A stretch of DNA of 64,000 bases from Venturia oleaginea (GCA_013176395.1 JABMLP010000010.1:1736001-1800000), one strand, 5' to 3'; counted from the first letter of the stretch, positions 42,275 to 52,466 are shown. Made by a program: numbers and translations. Notes: generated by a model not told the origin, from the letters alone.

Positions 42275-43131
42275 ATGGACAGAAAGGTCTATGAAGGATT
42301 CAAGAGTGACAAGGTCACGGACGAGATGCTCGATGAAGCCGCGAAGCTCTTCTCCGAGAATTACGGCGTTTGGGGTGAGCATGCGGCAGAGCGAACGGGA
42401 AAGTTTGCGAAAGGTAGGTATTCCGTGCCACAAGTTATGCTACTGAACTGACCATCGCGATTAGGCCGTCCTGTTCGGTTAAGTAAAGAGAGGCTTCGAA
42501 ATGAATATCTCCCCAGCGATATCTCCTCATATGTTAGAGTCACCGTGAACGGTCATCTTGCTGGTAACGCTTTTGCCTGCAGATGGTCTGTTGATGGCAG
42601 GACTATTTGCTGGATCACTCAGTTAGTTGTCCACCGCGACTACCGTGAACGTGGGCTTGCTGCTGGACTTCTCGACGAGATCAGGCTAGATGGAGACGAT
42701 GTTTACGGTGTTATGAGCTCCCATCCAGCTGCTTGTCTAGCTGCTTCAAGAGCATACAAGAGTGAGTGTATGCCACTGTCCTATAATTTGGTTACTCACC
42801 TCTACTAGGGCCGATTGATACTGCCTCACTCGAGTTCATGAAAGACAACGCGCAATCGATAATGAAAGCCTCGCCAGTAGGCTATATTCGGGATGCTAAG
42901 CTACGGGGTAGGCTTTTTGATTCTGAAGATACTAGTGGTCTTGTGTCCAGTGTTGATACTGGATTCTTCGTCGACCATGGAGAGCCCCTTGATGCATTAG
43001 CATGGGTTCGGGAGTCGATGGACTGGCCTTTGGGTGAACTTTTGGATGGCCATGAATTTATTCTTATTCTGCAAGCAAAGCGTCGTTCTCGGTCTAGGTC
43101 TAGTTCATCGCGCCGGAATGCTACGTCTTGA
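42275..43131 (+). CDS. GNAT-family N-acetyltransferase-like protein, three exons, 252 aa
   Basis: Exons are 42275-42413, 42465-42761 and 42809-43131. The introns are 51 and 47 nt, and the sum is exactly 253 codons. The GNAT core is visible at about residues 95-150: ICWITQLVVHRDYRERGLAAGLL. This is beta-4 plus the acetyl-CoA-binding V..xxRxxGLA loop. GVMSSHPAACLAASRAYK follows as the alpha-4 region. N-terminal LFSENYGVWGEHAAE.GKFAK and the late DTGFFVDHGEPLDAL block are typical of a fungal subfamily of unknown substrate. A Ser/Arg-rich tail (RRSRSRSSSSRRN) ends the protein. The substrate cannot be inferred. ATG 42275 (MDRKVYEGF) is preferred because the domain begins there; an in-frame ATG at 42140 exists. 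Confidence 0.78.
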
Positions 43132-43667
43132 GGCCAAGCAGTCCGAGCTGCAAATACTATATGAACGAAGGCGCGATGTCACGTTCTTTAACTAATGAAA
43201 TTGAATGGAGGTAATTCTATCGAATGGTTTCCTCTCTTTGCATGGCCCCTACCTAGACAGTAAAGTACGGTAACCTGCATAAAGCTGTTCTCATATCTTA
43301 CCACTCTTAGCTTTCTCGAGCTTATGCTCTGGTCACATGGCCGCATAATCGTTGAGAAGGTGAGAGGCTGTAGGTACGGTATGTTCCTGGGCTTACCTTC
43401 TCCCAAAAACGCTGACCGGGCCATCGGAGCCAACCCTACCGTCTCGATCAGCATCTCACACGTTGTCGACGTATTTGACTATGCAGGAGCGCCCTGCAGG
43501 AGTCCTCTAACCAGCATCCCCTCTTGCCCGTCCAGCGCACATGGATTGACCTAACATCAATGGATAAGTAGTTCATAATCTTGTTTGTGCGCATTTACGC
43601 AGAACTGGAGTACCGTAACAGGGTTATCTTAAATTTTCCTGCAGCCCACGCAAAGATCGTCTGGCTC
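43132..43667. other. No gene recognised
   Basis: Short ORFs only. It lies between the acetyltransferase and the palindrome of the third gene A-like locus. Confidence 0.4.
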
Positions 43668-43726
43668 CGATACGCTATTCCGTTTTGGGTGCGACCAGGT
43701 CGCACCTAAACCGGAATAGCGTATCG
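43668..43726 (+). promoter_or_regulatory. 59-bp near-perfect palindrome of the third locus
   Basis: Two 29-nt arms flank A43697, with 27 of 29 positions complementary. Arms start CGATACGCTATTCCG and the centre is GCGACC-A-GGTCGC. The centre is 88 bp before ATG 43785. The block GTTTTCCAACGTCAACTCGAAGG follows at 43729, close to that of gene B. Confidence 0.85.
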
Positions 43727-43784
43727 AACGTTTTCCAACGTCAACTCGAAGGAAGCTCACACCGCTGAGGCTATCTTGCCTGTT

Positions 43785-43835
43785 ATGGCAATTCACGAGG
43801 GGTTCTTGTTTACGACAGGTTTAGTTGTGCCTTAG
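43785..43835 (+). pseudogene. Abortive third copy of the gene A/B start
   Basis: ATG GCA ATT CAC GAG GGG TTC gives MAIHEGF, matching MAIEEDF of gene B. Resemblance stops after seven codons, and the frame ends in TAG after 16 codons. Together with the palindrome and the shared leader block, it shows that the promoter and first codons of the family exist here without the body. Confidence 0.55.
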
Positions 43836-43967
43836 GCAGACAACAAGCATATATAGACACTAGCAAGCAAGCAAACGAAAGTTCTTTCTCATCAACACGA
43901 TGCAGGCCCGATCTACGAAGACGTTACTACCCCCAAATTTGCGCCCTTCAGACTCGAAAACGAAATT

Positions 43968-44632
43968 ATGCCCCTTAAGCCATTCCTTATCTTGATAGAT
44001 ATTGAATGTTCAAGCTTCTACTGGACTTCCTTATACTTCCACCCTGACGTCGTAAAAATGGCCACAAACGAATTCGACTATGCGGATGTAATTCAACGCG
44101 AATTCACTGAAGACATACGCAGTCTTGTCGCCGCTTTCCGTCCGGTCACAGATATGAAAGCCTTGTTCACGATGGTCGACTACAGATACAAAGTCGTTTC
44201 TCATCCCCTCAGAATGATATTCTCCTTCGAGAAAGAGGAAAATGCTACAGTAATCTACAGTAAGTTCAATACTTCACATATCTTTACAATTCTGATATTG
44301 TAGAACATTTCATACGGGAGACCGCCGGAATTTTGCCTCTCCGAATGCCATTTCCCATACATCCGTCAGAAATCAAATCTATTCATATGGTTCAACATAA
44401 CACATTCTTCGAACAAGGGAAATATCTCGCGAATCCTGATGACATTGTCGAGCCATGCAGGCTGATTTGCTGCAATTGCGAGGAGGCGCAACATGTCGAC
44501 GTTGAAAGATGTGACTCCATACCACCTACTGTAGGCTTTGGCTATCAAGTTGGGCCTGCTAAGGAACATTTCCACCCTAAGCTTGGGTCGAAAGTGTTCA
44601 GTTATGGGGAATGGAGAAAACGTGTCTGGTAG
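43968..44632 (+). CDS. Hypothetical protein, two exons, up to 206 aa
   Basis: Exons 43968-44259 and 44304-44632 flank a 44-nt GTAAGT...TTGTAG intron and join to 207 codons without a shift: FSFEKEENATVIYKHFIRE. The start may be ATG 43968 (MPLKPFLILIDIECSS) or ATG 44058 (MATNEFDYADVIQREF); the second looks more natural. A Cys cluster (PCRLICCNCEEAQHVDVERC) in the second half could bind metal. The rest is not recognised. It lies 130-270 bp after the third palindrome, so it may use that promoter. Confidence 0.5.
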
Positions 44633-45490
44633 TGTCTGGAGCAAATCTTCATTGTGAAGTTCGTTATCTGAATTTCTCATAACTCTCCCAAGGAAAGCTT
44701 GGACTCTGCACGTGATCTTAGCCTGGCATTGTGGCATCTCCATCAGGGGGATCATCATTGACTTATATAAATCGAGCCTTTCCCCAAGGCTGAGAAATGG
44801 CTTTATACCGGTCAGAATGTACCCCCCCCCTCAAAATGTCAATTCCACTTTTTACTGCAGATATCTTCCCCCTCCTCGCCCTCCAAGCCTCCATCGATAT
44901 CACTCTCAGCTTTCAAATTCTGAAGAACTCGGGCGTGTTCTATCGCAGATTCAGAAATGCCGCTGCTCGACAGCCCCACTAGGATTCAAATCGGCGGGAG
45001 TCATATGCGACAACTCTACACCGTCTCAAGTTATTGAATCAACCTGGAATCTTGAAAACCAGTTGCAAATTCCACCTGCCATCGCCATCGCCGTCGCCGT
45101 CGCCAAACTGCCACAAGCTGCCACTTTACCCACTTTGAAGCCCGTATTTTGGTCTAACAATTCAAAAAGTGCAGCCCCAAGTCACAATGTCTCCAGTTGT
45201 ATCGAATCTGAGTGTGGGATTGCCGGTCGCATCTCGTCCGCATGGATTGTCCCTGGCGACACCTTTGATTTACGATCTCATCGGTAGGCTGATCTATCCA
45301 CTGCTCTATTCGGTAAACTGATTGATTCATTGATAGCCGTGAGATTATCGATACCCAGAGGCTAAGAAGTTCAAAGAAAGGGCCAGTCGCCGCGCCTTTC
45401 AAGTCTCAATTACAACACATAAGGATCTGTCATTGAAGATGGGAGGTCTGGTCTGAGTATAGACAACAATACTTGCATCCGTTTAGAACA
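44633..45490. other. No gene recognised
   Basis: An open frame at 44712-45287 lacks family resemblance. CGCCATCGCCGTCGCCGTCGCC at 45081-45103 is a short GC-rich hexamer repeat. Confidence 0.35.
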
Positions 45491-46476
45491 TCATTTTGCA
45501 CCATCCCAGCTTGGTGTGTTCTGCAAGAATTTCTGTATGGGCGAAACTCTAAGCTCAAGCAACCTCTTCCGTATCAACGAAACTTGCTCTCGACTCCCAA
45601 ATTCATTCAAGTGCACAACTGTTCTTTGTTAGTGAGCAAATAGCGGTATTGGAAGCTTGACTTACAGTCCTTAAAGTACTTGGACATGATCTGTGCCGGA
45701 TACTGTGTGAAATGGTGGAAAGAGTCGATCAAATGTACGAATGAATGACCATCCTGAGCTTGGATCACGCGTGTAGCATAATTTTCAACCTGCCGTTTCG
45801 TTCGAAGAAGTCCAATATTTTCCTTAAACTCCTTCTTCCCGTTAAGAGGTGGTGGTGTGAGGACAATGACGAGATTCCCTTCCAGTTCGCCTATGAGTTT
45901 TCTCATCTTTGCCTCGAAAATTTCTGGAGGTACTGCTCGATCTGGATCATTACAGCTGTCGTTGGTTCCCAACTGAAGCAGCTGGATGCCGAGTTAGTCT
46001 TCCATTCTTCCAAAACTGAATACCTACGAACCACAATTGATCCCGATAGCTTCTTCATTCCTTCATACCAGTCTCGCTCGGCTCGAACAACCGTCTGGCC
46101 ACTAAGTCGACTGAGCACGCGAGTTGAGTAGCTGTGGAGCTACTTACTGCTTTGAGTGGTTAACTAGGTCGCACCCGAACTCCGAGAAAAGCTCGGCCAC
46201 TTGAGGGTTGTCCTCCATGTTGGAATCTCCATAGACGTGAACCTCCTGTTTGTGGGGCAGTGAACGCCAGATAGGCGTAAAACAGGGGAACAAAAGGACA
46301 ATAAGCCCTTGGATAACCTTGTTCTTGGCTCCTGCATCGCAAGCAGAAAAGAGCGAAAGCTGGGACTTTCGAAGATCTCCCTCGTCATTAGCGTATCTGA
46401 TGAGGAGAGGCAATGCTTCGAAAAGGAAGCATTGAACGATCTCATCCATATAGTCTTCGGGTGGAGTGGATATCAT
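45491..46476 (-). CDS. SGNH/GDSL-like hydrolase, four exons, 279 aa
   Basis: Proposed exons are 46476-46148, 46101-46035, 45981-45666 and 45618-45491, and the sum is in frame (280 codons). SGNH blocks occur in order. Block I is VHVYGDSNM (nucleophile Ser, about residue 96). HGQTVVRAERDWYEGM follows. Block III is QLGTNDSCNDP (Asn of the oxyanion hole). The His of block V is probably in FVHLNEFGSREQ in exon 4. SGNH enzymes cleave esters or acyl groups; the substrate is not deducible. The second intron is the weak point: to join SGSI to LLQLGTND it must use a GTGGTT donor, while the better GTAGGT donor 7 nt later breaks the frame. The long N-terminus before GDS (about 90 residues) is unusual. 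Confidence 0.7.
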
Positions 46477-46500
46477 TTTGTGCGGCGGTAGATTTACCAA

Positions 46501-47011
46501 CGGCGAGTTCCTATATATATCTTATGATTGAGAGGCAAGAGATTGATAATCAGAAGCGTTCAGATATGCAGGAGTTGCGGCTGGCTGTCGGGATCTAAGA
46601 TCGAACAACGTTGCAGCTGCCCGTGTGTACTAAGCATCATCTACCCGTGCTACGCCACGTTTTCTTTCTGCGAAAAGTGGGCTGCTTGTGTGAGCGTTAG
46701 CCGGCCTATCTACCTTGGCTTGAGCTGTTGACCTCTAAATCGGTAATCCGGCATGTCTCACTCGCTAGGGGTTGGGGATAATAGTCGTTTGACGAGAGTC
46801 GTATATCCCAGCAGCAAGCCATGGCGCCCATGCTCATTTCTGTTACCTTGGAAAGGATGCGCCATGATTTTGTCGATATCCGTCGCGCTTGCAATACCAT
46901 TGTCTGCCGGACATGGCCCTTTCTGACCCGAGATGAGAGCTCTCGTTTGATATCAGACAAACAGGCGCATCGAGGAACATTGGGTGTTGCAGTGCTCTTT
47001 CCTACTGTTCG
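46501..47011. other. No gene recognised
   Basis: Divergent intergenic region between the SGNH gene (minus strand) and the patatin 5' half (plus strand). A 95-codon open frame at 46821-47105 may include an early patatin exon, but this cannot be shown. Confidence 0.35.
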
Positions 47012-48268
47012 ATGTCAGCAAGTGATATGGCACAACAACACGCGCCCACATCAGAGGAGATTTTGGACCTCAAACTTACGGTGCTCCCTCCACCTCCTGA
47101 AGTAACGGTACGCAACGCAAACCGTCCTAGCTCACAAATATTGAGCATTCTCAACTCTTTGCACTTTATGCAATCATCAATCATATTACTTCCTTTATCG
47201 TATTCGTGGTGTTCGTGGTTTTGTGACTCTCAATAAATGTGGCCAACCGCTCAGCCGTGTTTCGTGACAAGATCAGTAGACTTGATCGTGAGGCTCGAGA
47301 GAGACGTGCGGCCGAGAGAGTGCTGTTCAATTACGCCCATATGCAGTCAATTTGCGACTCTCTCCTGCACAACCTGTGTGAGACAGTAGTGCAACCTTTC
47401 TCTTTCCTCCGAACTACCAGGCCTCATGGTTTTGATTGCACCAGTCTCCATACGCACATCGGGAACCTGCTGGCAAGCATGCCATCTGAAGCTTGGTGGT
47501 GGCATCTAGGAATCCCTTTACTAGGCTCTAGTCTCTTACTCGCTTCTTATCCGCCAGGGTGCCACGGTACAAAGATCCGTTCCCTTTGCCAGTACAAGCT
47601 AATGAATGGCTAGTTTTCTCTCCGGGCCAATTGTTCCGCGCTCTCTACAGAGACGCATGTATAGCTGCTGTGCGAGAGTACTCGGCAAACATCCATACAC
47701 AAGCGAAATTCGTTACCGACCTGGAAAGTGAGTTCTGCAAGCAGTTTGGGAAGTTGGCTCGGAAGGAAGGAAAAGGCGTCAGGGAGCTGCATTCCGCCCG
47801 CCTATATCAGCTGCGCTCGTTACTAGCTTCACTACAAAAGAACCACCAATCATGCTTCTGCTGTTCGATGTCGGTACCCGAAAAGGTGCTGGACTGCGGC
47901 CATGCATATTGCGACAATTGCATTCGTACCTTCGGCTGCAAATCTCCAACAGATGGTAACACCTACGTTGTTTCAAGCTGTCCTATGTGTGGCTCGGGAC
48001 ATTCCTCGCGGAAGTTTCGATTTATTCCCCCTACTGCTGGCGTCCGAATACTAAGCCTCGACGGAGGCGGTGTTCGGGGCATCGTTCTTCTTACTGCTCT
48101 ACGCTACTTGGATTCCGAATTGGCTTACCTCGGCTGCCCCTTACAAGATCACTTCGACTTCGTCGCTGGCACTTCCTCTGGTAAGCCAGCTACGTAGCGA
48201 GATAGAATGCGGCTAATCGGTTCAAATAGGGGGGATCGTTGGCATCGGCATGTTTCTTATGCGCTGGA
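47012..48268 (+). pseudogene. RING-finger plus patatin gene, separated 5' half
   Basis: Recognised exons are 47239-47495, 47558-48180 and 48230-48268, with introns of 62 and 49 nt that restore frame (EAWVPRYKDPF and GTSSGGIVGIG). A first exon near 47024 (MAQQHAPTSEEILDL) is possible but unproven. A RING-like zinc site (CFCCSM, DCGHAYCDNC, CPMC) precedes the patatin start: LSLDGGGVRGIVLL (oxyanion loop G-G-G-x-R-G) and VAGTSSG (G-x-S-x-G nucleophile elbow with intron phase change inside it). The open frame is cut after GMFLMRW by the (TTGA)n tail of repeat copy 3. The continuation TPADCYEKF is at 16952 on the minus strand. Such patatins are common near fungal STAND and HET immune-type genes; that link is general knowledge. 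Confidence 0.85.
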
Positions 48269-49870
48269 TTGATTGATTGATTGATTTTATCCTACTCGGT
48301 TGCAGCCGCTTAATCACGCAGCTATGTCCGGTTAGGAGGACTTCATCAGACAGCCGACACGTGATAGATTATATAATCCACCGCGCCCCACTTCGCCCCG
48401 TTCACTGAAACAAGACCAGCTGTCCCCTCCGTCCTCCCTCTTTTCCCTTAACCAGTATCTCCAAATGCCCGCTGGCTCTTGTAGATACTGGTTATTCTGC
48501 TAGTATATCTGTGCTATGTAGACTCAAGAGGCAATGCCTCGTGTTTCGCTATCCTTCTACCTACAGTCTCCCTCTAATGCTCAGCTTGTCTATCTGTTTC
48601 GCCTTATCCCTCAAGGCCAATGGGTTCCCTAAGTATGTTTCTGCTTGTGAAAGTTGCCTTGCACCAGATTCCTATGCGGCGGTGTATTTGGTTGTGTGAT
48701 GCTGGAGACAATAGTAACCATCGTAGTCGTGATTTCGCTGCTTGGGTGTGATACTCCGGGTATGCCCGTGGACGAGGCTGTCTGGTAGCTGCCGTATTGT
48801 ATGGCGCCGATCGTGCTATAGACCTGCCGTCTTATAGTCGGAGCCTATCTGCTGCTAGTCGCTCTCCCTACTTGCTATATCGCGCTCCTACTCTTGCCAA
48901 TGCCATAACTGGGACGCAACAGTCTGGGGAGAGGCTCAAGGCTACGTCTGCTGGCTTGTAGGGAGGGGATTTGCCGCCAATAAGCTCCTTCTATACGTCC
49001 TTACTGCTTACTGTGTTGCGCACCTACTCTTGCCAATGCCATAACTGGGACGCAACAGTTTGGGGAGAGGCTCAAGGCTCTGGACATCAGCTTGCAGCAG
49101 GACGGTTTGCGGAGACGATAGTAGATGAGGTTCTCTAGCAGCTGCCGTATCGTGTCGCACCGATTGTGTTGTAGACCTGTCGTCTTATAGTCGGAGCCTA
49201 TCTGCTGCTAGTCGCTCTCCCTGCTTGCTATATCGCGCACCTACTCTTGCCAATGCCATAACTGGGACGCAACAGTCTGGGGAGAGGCTCAAGGCTACGT
49301 CTGCTAGCTTACAGGGAGGGGATTTGCCGCCAATAGGCTCCTTCTATGCGTCCTTACTACTTACTGTGTCGCGCACCTACTCTTGCCAATGCCATAACTG
49401 GGACGCAACAGTTTGGGGAGAGGCTCAAGGCTCTGGGCAACAGCTTGTAGCAGGACGGTTTGCCAAGACGTTGGGAGAGGTTGTCTAGTCGTTGCAGTGG
49501 TGTGTGGTGCCGATTGTTGCGCACCGGGCGTCTGGTGTTTGAGTTGTGTTGAAGGTATTGCCGTTCTAGCAGTGACTCATCGACTCGGAGCGTTGCAGTG
49601 TCATCTGGGGTGATGGACTAGCCGGGAGATAGTGACTAGATGGTTGCTGTTGTCTTTGGTGGACGCATCGTTCGTGTAGCTTGCTCATGTATTCGTCTGC
49701 TTGCTCTGCCGTGGCCGCGACGGCGACTCTAGAGATATCTCATCGACGCTGAGGGACGCGCGATGGCCTCTAGAGGCCGGAGCGGCCACTGGCAGAGGTG
49801 TTTTGATGATCCTTTAGATGATACTTCTGTAAATTCCAAAAATTGAGTTCTCGCTGTGTGTGCTGTTTTT
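48269..49870 (-). mobile_element. 1.6-kb non-coding repeat, copy 3
   Basis: It is full length and nearly identical to copy 1; visible differences are few, for example CCTTTAG for CCTTAG at 49811. Inserted in patatin after TCTTATGCGCTGGA (48255-48268). Four CTCTTGCCAATGCC blocks start at 48890, 49027, 49244 and 49380, spaced 137, 217 and 136 bp. Near its other end it has the perfect palindrome GGCCTCTAGAGGCC (49764-49777) inside GC-rich sequence. No coding capacity. Confidence 0.8.
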
Positions 49871-50549
49871 TCCACACTTCCCACACTGTGGGCAATGCCA
49901 AGTGCTGTGGGAACTGTAGGAATATCACGTGACTCCTGCACGTACTATTCTCTCTTAGGACTGACCTGGTTGCACCAGTCCCCTTCTTGTGCGCCCAAAG
50001 GATTCCACTCCACATCAGTCCTAACAACAACTTCTTGTTATCCAACCATCCTCTGCAAGTCCCGCTGTCCCTGCTCTTCGGTCTTGAGGTGATCTGTAAC
50101 AAGGGGCAGGGACAGGGGCAGGTGGTGCGCATGGAGGGAATGGTGGATCACTGATTGGGGGATTCTTCTGAGTAAATGTTATGGAATAATACTAAGATTG
50201 CTTGTTGGGTATTTAGTTCGCCGGCTAAGAATGGATGGTCAGCTTTGAATGGTGATGAAATATTAGCCACCTACGATTTACAGCGAGGTGTCTGATTTCC
50301 TGCCCTCAACGGGAACCTATTATTTGTTTGATACTGTCAATAAGATGACGAACTTTTAGAAAAAAAAATATAAAAAAATTAGTCAACGGTTACCTTCGAG
50401 TCGAGGCTCTTAGATCGGATGATACAGAAACAAAGACTTGGCGTAGCTGTAGTGATGACATCACAACGACTTTGGTACTCTTGGCGCAAAAATTCGTACT
50501 AGCCTTTGTACTCCAGAAACAGTATGAACAGCACAAATTAGGTTATTTC
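49871..50549. other. No gene recognised; weak palindrome
   Basis: GGACTG-ACCTGGT-TGCACCAGTCC at about 49959-49982 resembles the A/B/C palindrome core (ACCTGGT) but lacks its arms, and no start codon lies at the right distance. Otherwise AT-rich. Confidence 0.35.
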
Positions 50550-50740
50550 TGTTGGATCGGCTTTGTACACGTGTATGAAATAGTAATGAAATGATAATGT
50601 AACGATAATGAAATGATAATGAAATAAACATATATGGATAAGTCTCTTGTATTCTTGATTGTTCTTGTTCTTCTTCGAACATTGAAGTATCCTTGAGATG
50701 CAGAAATTGCACCGCCCCTGTCGGTGCCAAGGATACGACA
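50550..50740 (+). mobile_element. Copia solo LTR, 191 bp, TSD ATTTC
   Basis: It runs TGTTGGATC ... GATACGACA, almost identical to the LTR of the truncated element at 37852-38042 in the opposite orientation. ATTTC flanks it at 50545-50549 and 50741-50745. It contains the AT-rich ATGATAAT repeats of the family. Confidence 0.93.
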
Positions 50741-50745
50741 ATTTC

Positions 50746-52035
50746 CCTCCCTCCCTCCCTCCCTGATCTCCAGATAAAGTTCCTACAATACACCACAGAC
50801 CTCTTCCCATTGTATCACCCACCCTTTTCCGCAGGATAATCTAAACTTGGAGAGGCGAGTACGATCGACATAATCGGACCGATACAAGGCTGAAACCAAG
50901 TGGTGAGAAAACGCCAAATAATACAGTTATATGTGAATCTACAGTACATCATATCCAGCCGGTCCTTGTACGAGCTGCTGGCCACTCAAATTTGAATCGC
51001 AAACATAGATTGAGGTTAGCAGAAGTTGTTGTTCTGATGGATTTTGCGTTTCCCACCTGCCGTCCTAACCACCCCGTCGCTGAAAGGTGGCCTTGATTTT
51101 TTCTCTTCCTATAATTTTGAGTCTCGCAAGTAGCGGTATTATTTATGGAGGACGTATCCAGCGTTTCAACAGCACGAAAGAAGATGTGCGGTTTGTGACG
51201 GGGAAAATGGGCAGCAACGTATGCGGTCCCCCATTTCTTTTCTTTTGGGAAATGGTTTGGCACGTGTTTGGATGGAAATCTGGGTGCGGAGAATGTAATT
51301 GTAGCCGACGGTGACGGCCGCGTCTCGCGGACTTAGAGACCCTGGTTTCGAGTGATGAGGGAGCTTACTGCACAGGAGCGTGGTTCTACAATGTCAGATC
51401 CCCCCGGAGCCATACTTGGATCAAAGTCGACCCAGAGAAAGTTGCCGCGATTAAAGAATGGGTGGATGGGCGCCTTGGCGTTGCTTCTTCGCAAACTCAA
51501 TGGTCCGATGAATATAGATCCCTGTTACCATCATGCAACCATCATGCACATGCAGGCAGAGGTGTCACAAAATAAGGATCCGGTCTATATTGCCTCTGTA
51601 CCTAAAATATGGAATATAGGCCTACTTTTGGCCTATTGGTACCCTGCAACAAGAGGTGTGTCTTGCTTTCCATTTCTCTTGATTTGGAAAGACTAAGCGA
51701 CCTGCCATTGGGGTGGTGTTGTAAGGTTATAAGAGTCCCGACCTGGTGTCTTGGTTTATTTCTAGGGCAAATAAAAATTAATTCGAAATCTCTGCGACTA
51801 GTCACACCTATCACCACTCAACATATTTATTAACGTAAGGTTGAAGAAAAGATAAAACAAAAAGCTTCTGATCACTATCCCAGTTGGCCAAGATTGTTTC
51901 CGTCAGCCAACCAAATTCAGCATAGCTTCTCTACAGCTAAAAGAGGTAAACAACCCTTTCCATTTCAATCGATCATGTTGCACTGGTCATACTTCTTCTG
52001 TAAAGCTAACCTAACCATCAAAGACTACATCCAGC
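50746..52035. other. No gene recognised; contains a gypsy pol fragment
   Basis: (CCCT)n follows the solo LTR at 50744-50764. A 45-bp exact match to the gypsy pol gene lies at 51418-51462. The rest carries short ORFs only. Confidence 0.5.
51418..51462 (+). repeat. 45-bp exact fragment of gypsy pol
   Basis: Positions 51418-51462 equal 22017-22061 (the IKVDPEKVAAIKEW part of the RT domain) without a mismatch. No other gypsy sequence adjoins it. The left neighbour GATCCCCCCGGAGCCATACTT resembles 926-945. Confidence 0.85.
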
Positions 52036-52301
52036 ATGGCACCCATCGCCAGCCAGAATCAATCTCAAGCCGACAAGATGACTCTGATCTTCGGAATCTT
52101 TGGCATCCTTCTCGCCTTCCTCGGAGTGGTTGTTGCAATACAAACATGGCGTGCCCGTCACCAGAATTTCCGTGGGCAAAAGGCTCGAGGTAATGGACAA
52201 TGAGCGTATGAGGATGACAAGATACTAACGATTCCGACCTCGCAGGACGTCAAGTTGCTTCTTACGAGCTCAGCTTTTTTCTGGGACGTAGAAACACTTG
52301 A
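52036..52301 (+). CDS. Small single-pass membrane protein, two exons, 69 aa
   Basis: Exons 52036-52189 and 52246-52301 flank a 56-nt intron with a perfect ACTAACG branch site; the sum is 70 codons. The N-terminus is short and polar (MAPIASQNQSQADK), then one membrane span (MTLIFGIFGILLAFLGVVVA), then a basic stretch (QTWRARHQNFRGQ) and ARGRQVASYELSFF. Very similar tiny proteins with this order (span, basic stretch, YEL near the end) are widespread in filamentous ascomycetes and unstudied. The positive-inside rule places the C-terminus in the cytoplasm. Confidence 0.65.
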
Positions 52302-52466
52302 GCGCCTTTGCTTCGTGGACCAGGAAATTGGTGTTGGATCCGAGGCGAGACTGTATATGATGTTGGTGGTAGCGTCCGAGAAATAGGAGAGTACTTTGCT
52401 TATTTTTGTGTCTTATCTGTCTGCCCTCGAGACACTTCAAGGAAATGACATGGTCGGTCCCACGAC

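Noticed and set aside
46165..46190. AGGTCGCACCCGAACTCC as another copy of the palindrome core
   Set aside because: It lies inside the SGNH hydrolase exon, encodes conserved-looking FGCDLVN, and has no complementary arm.
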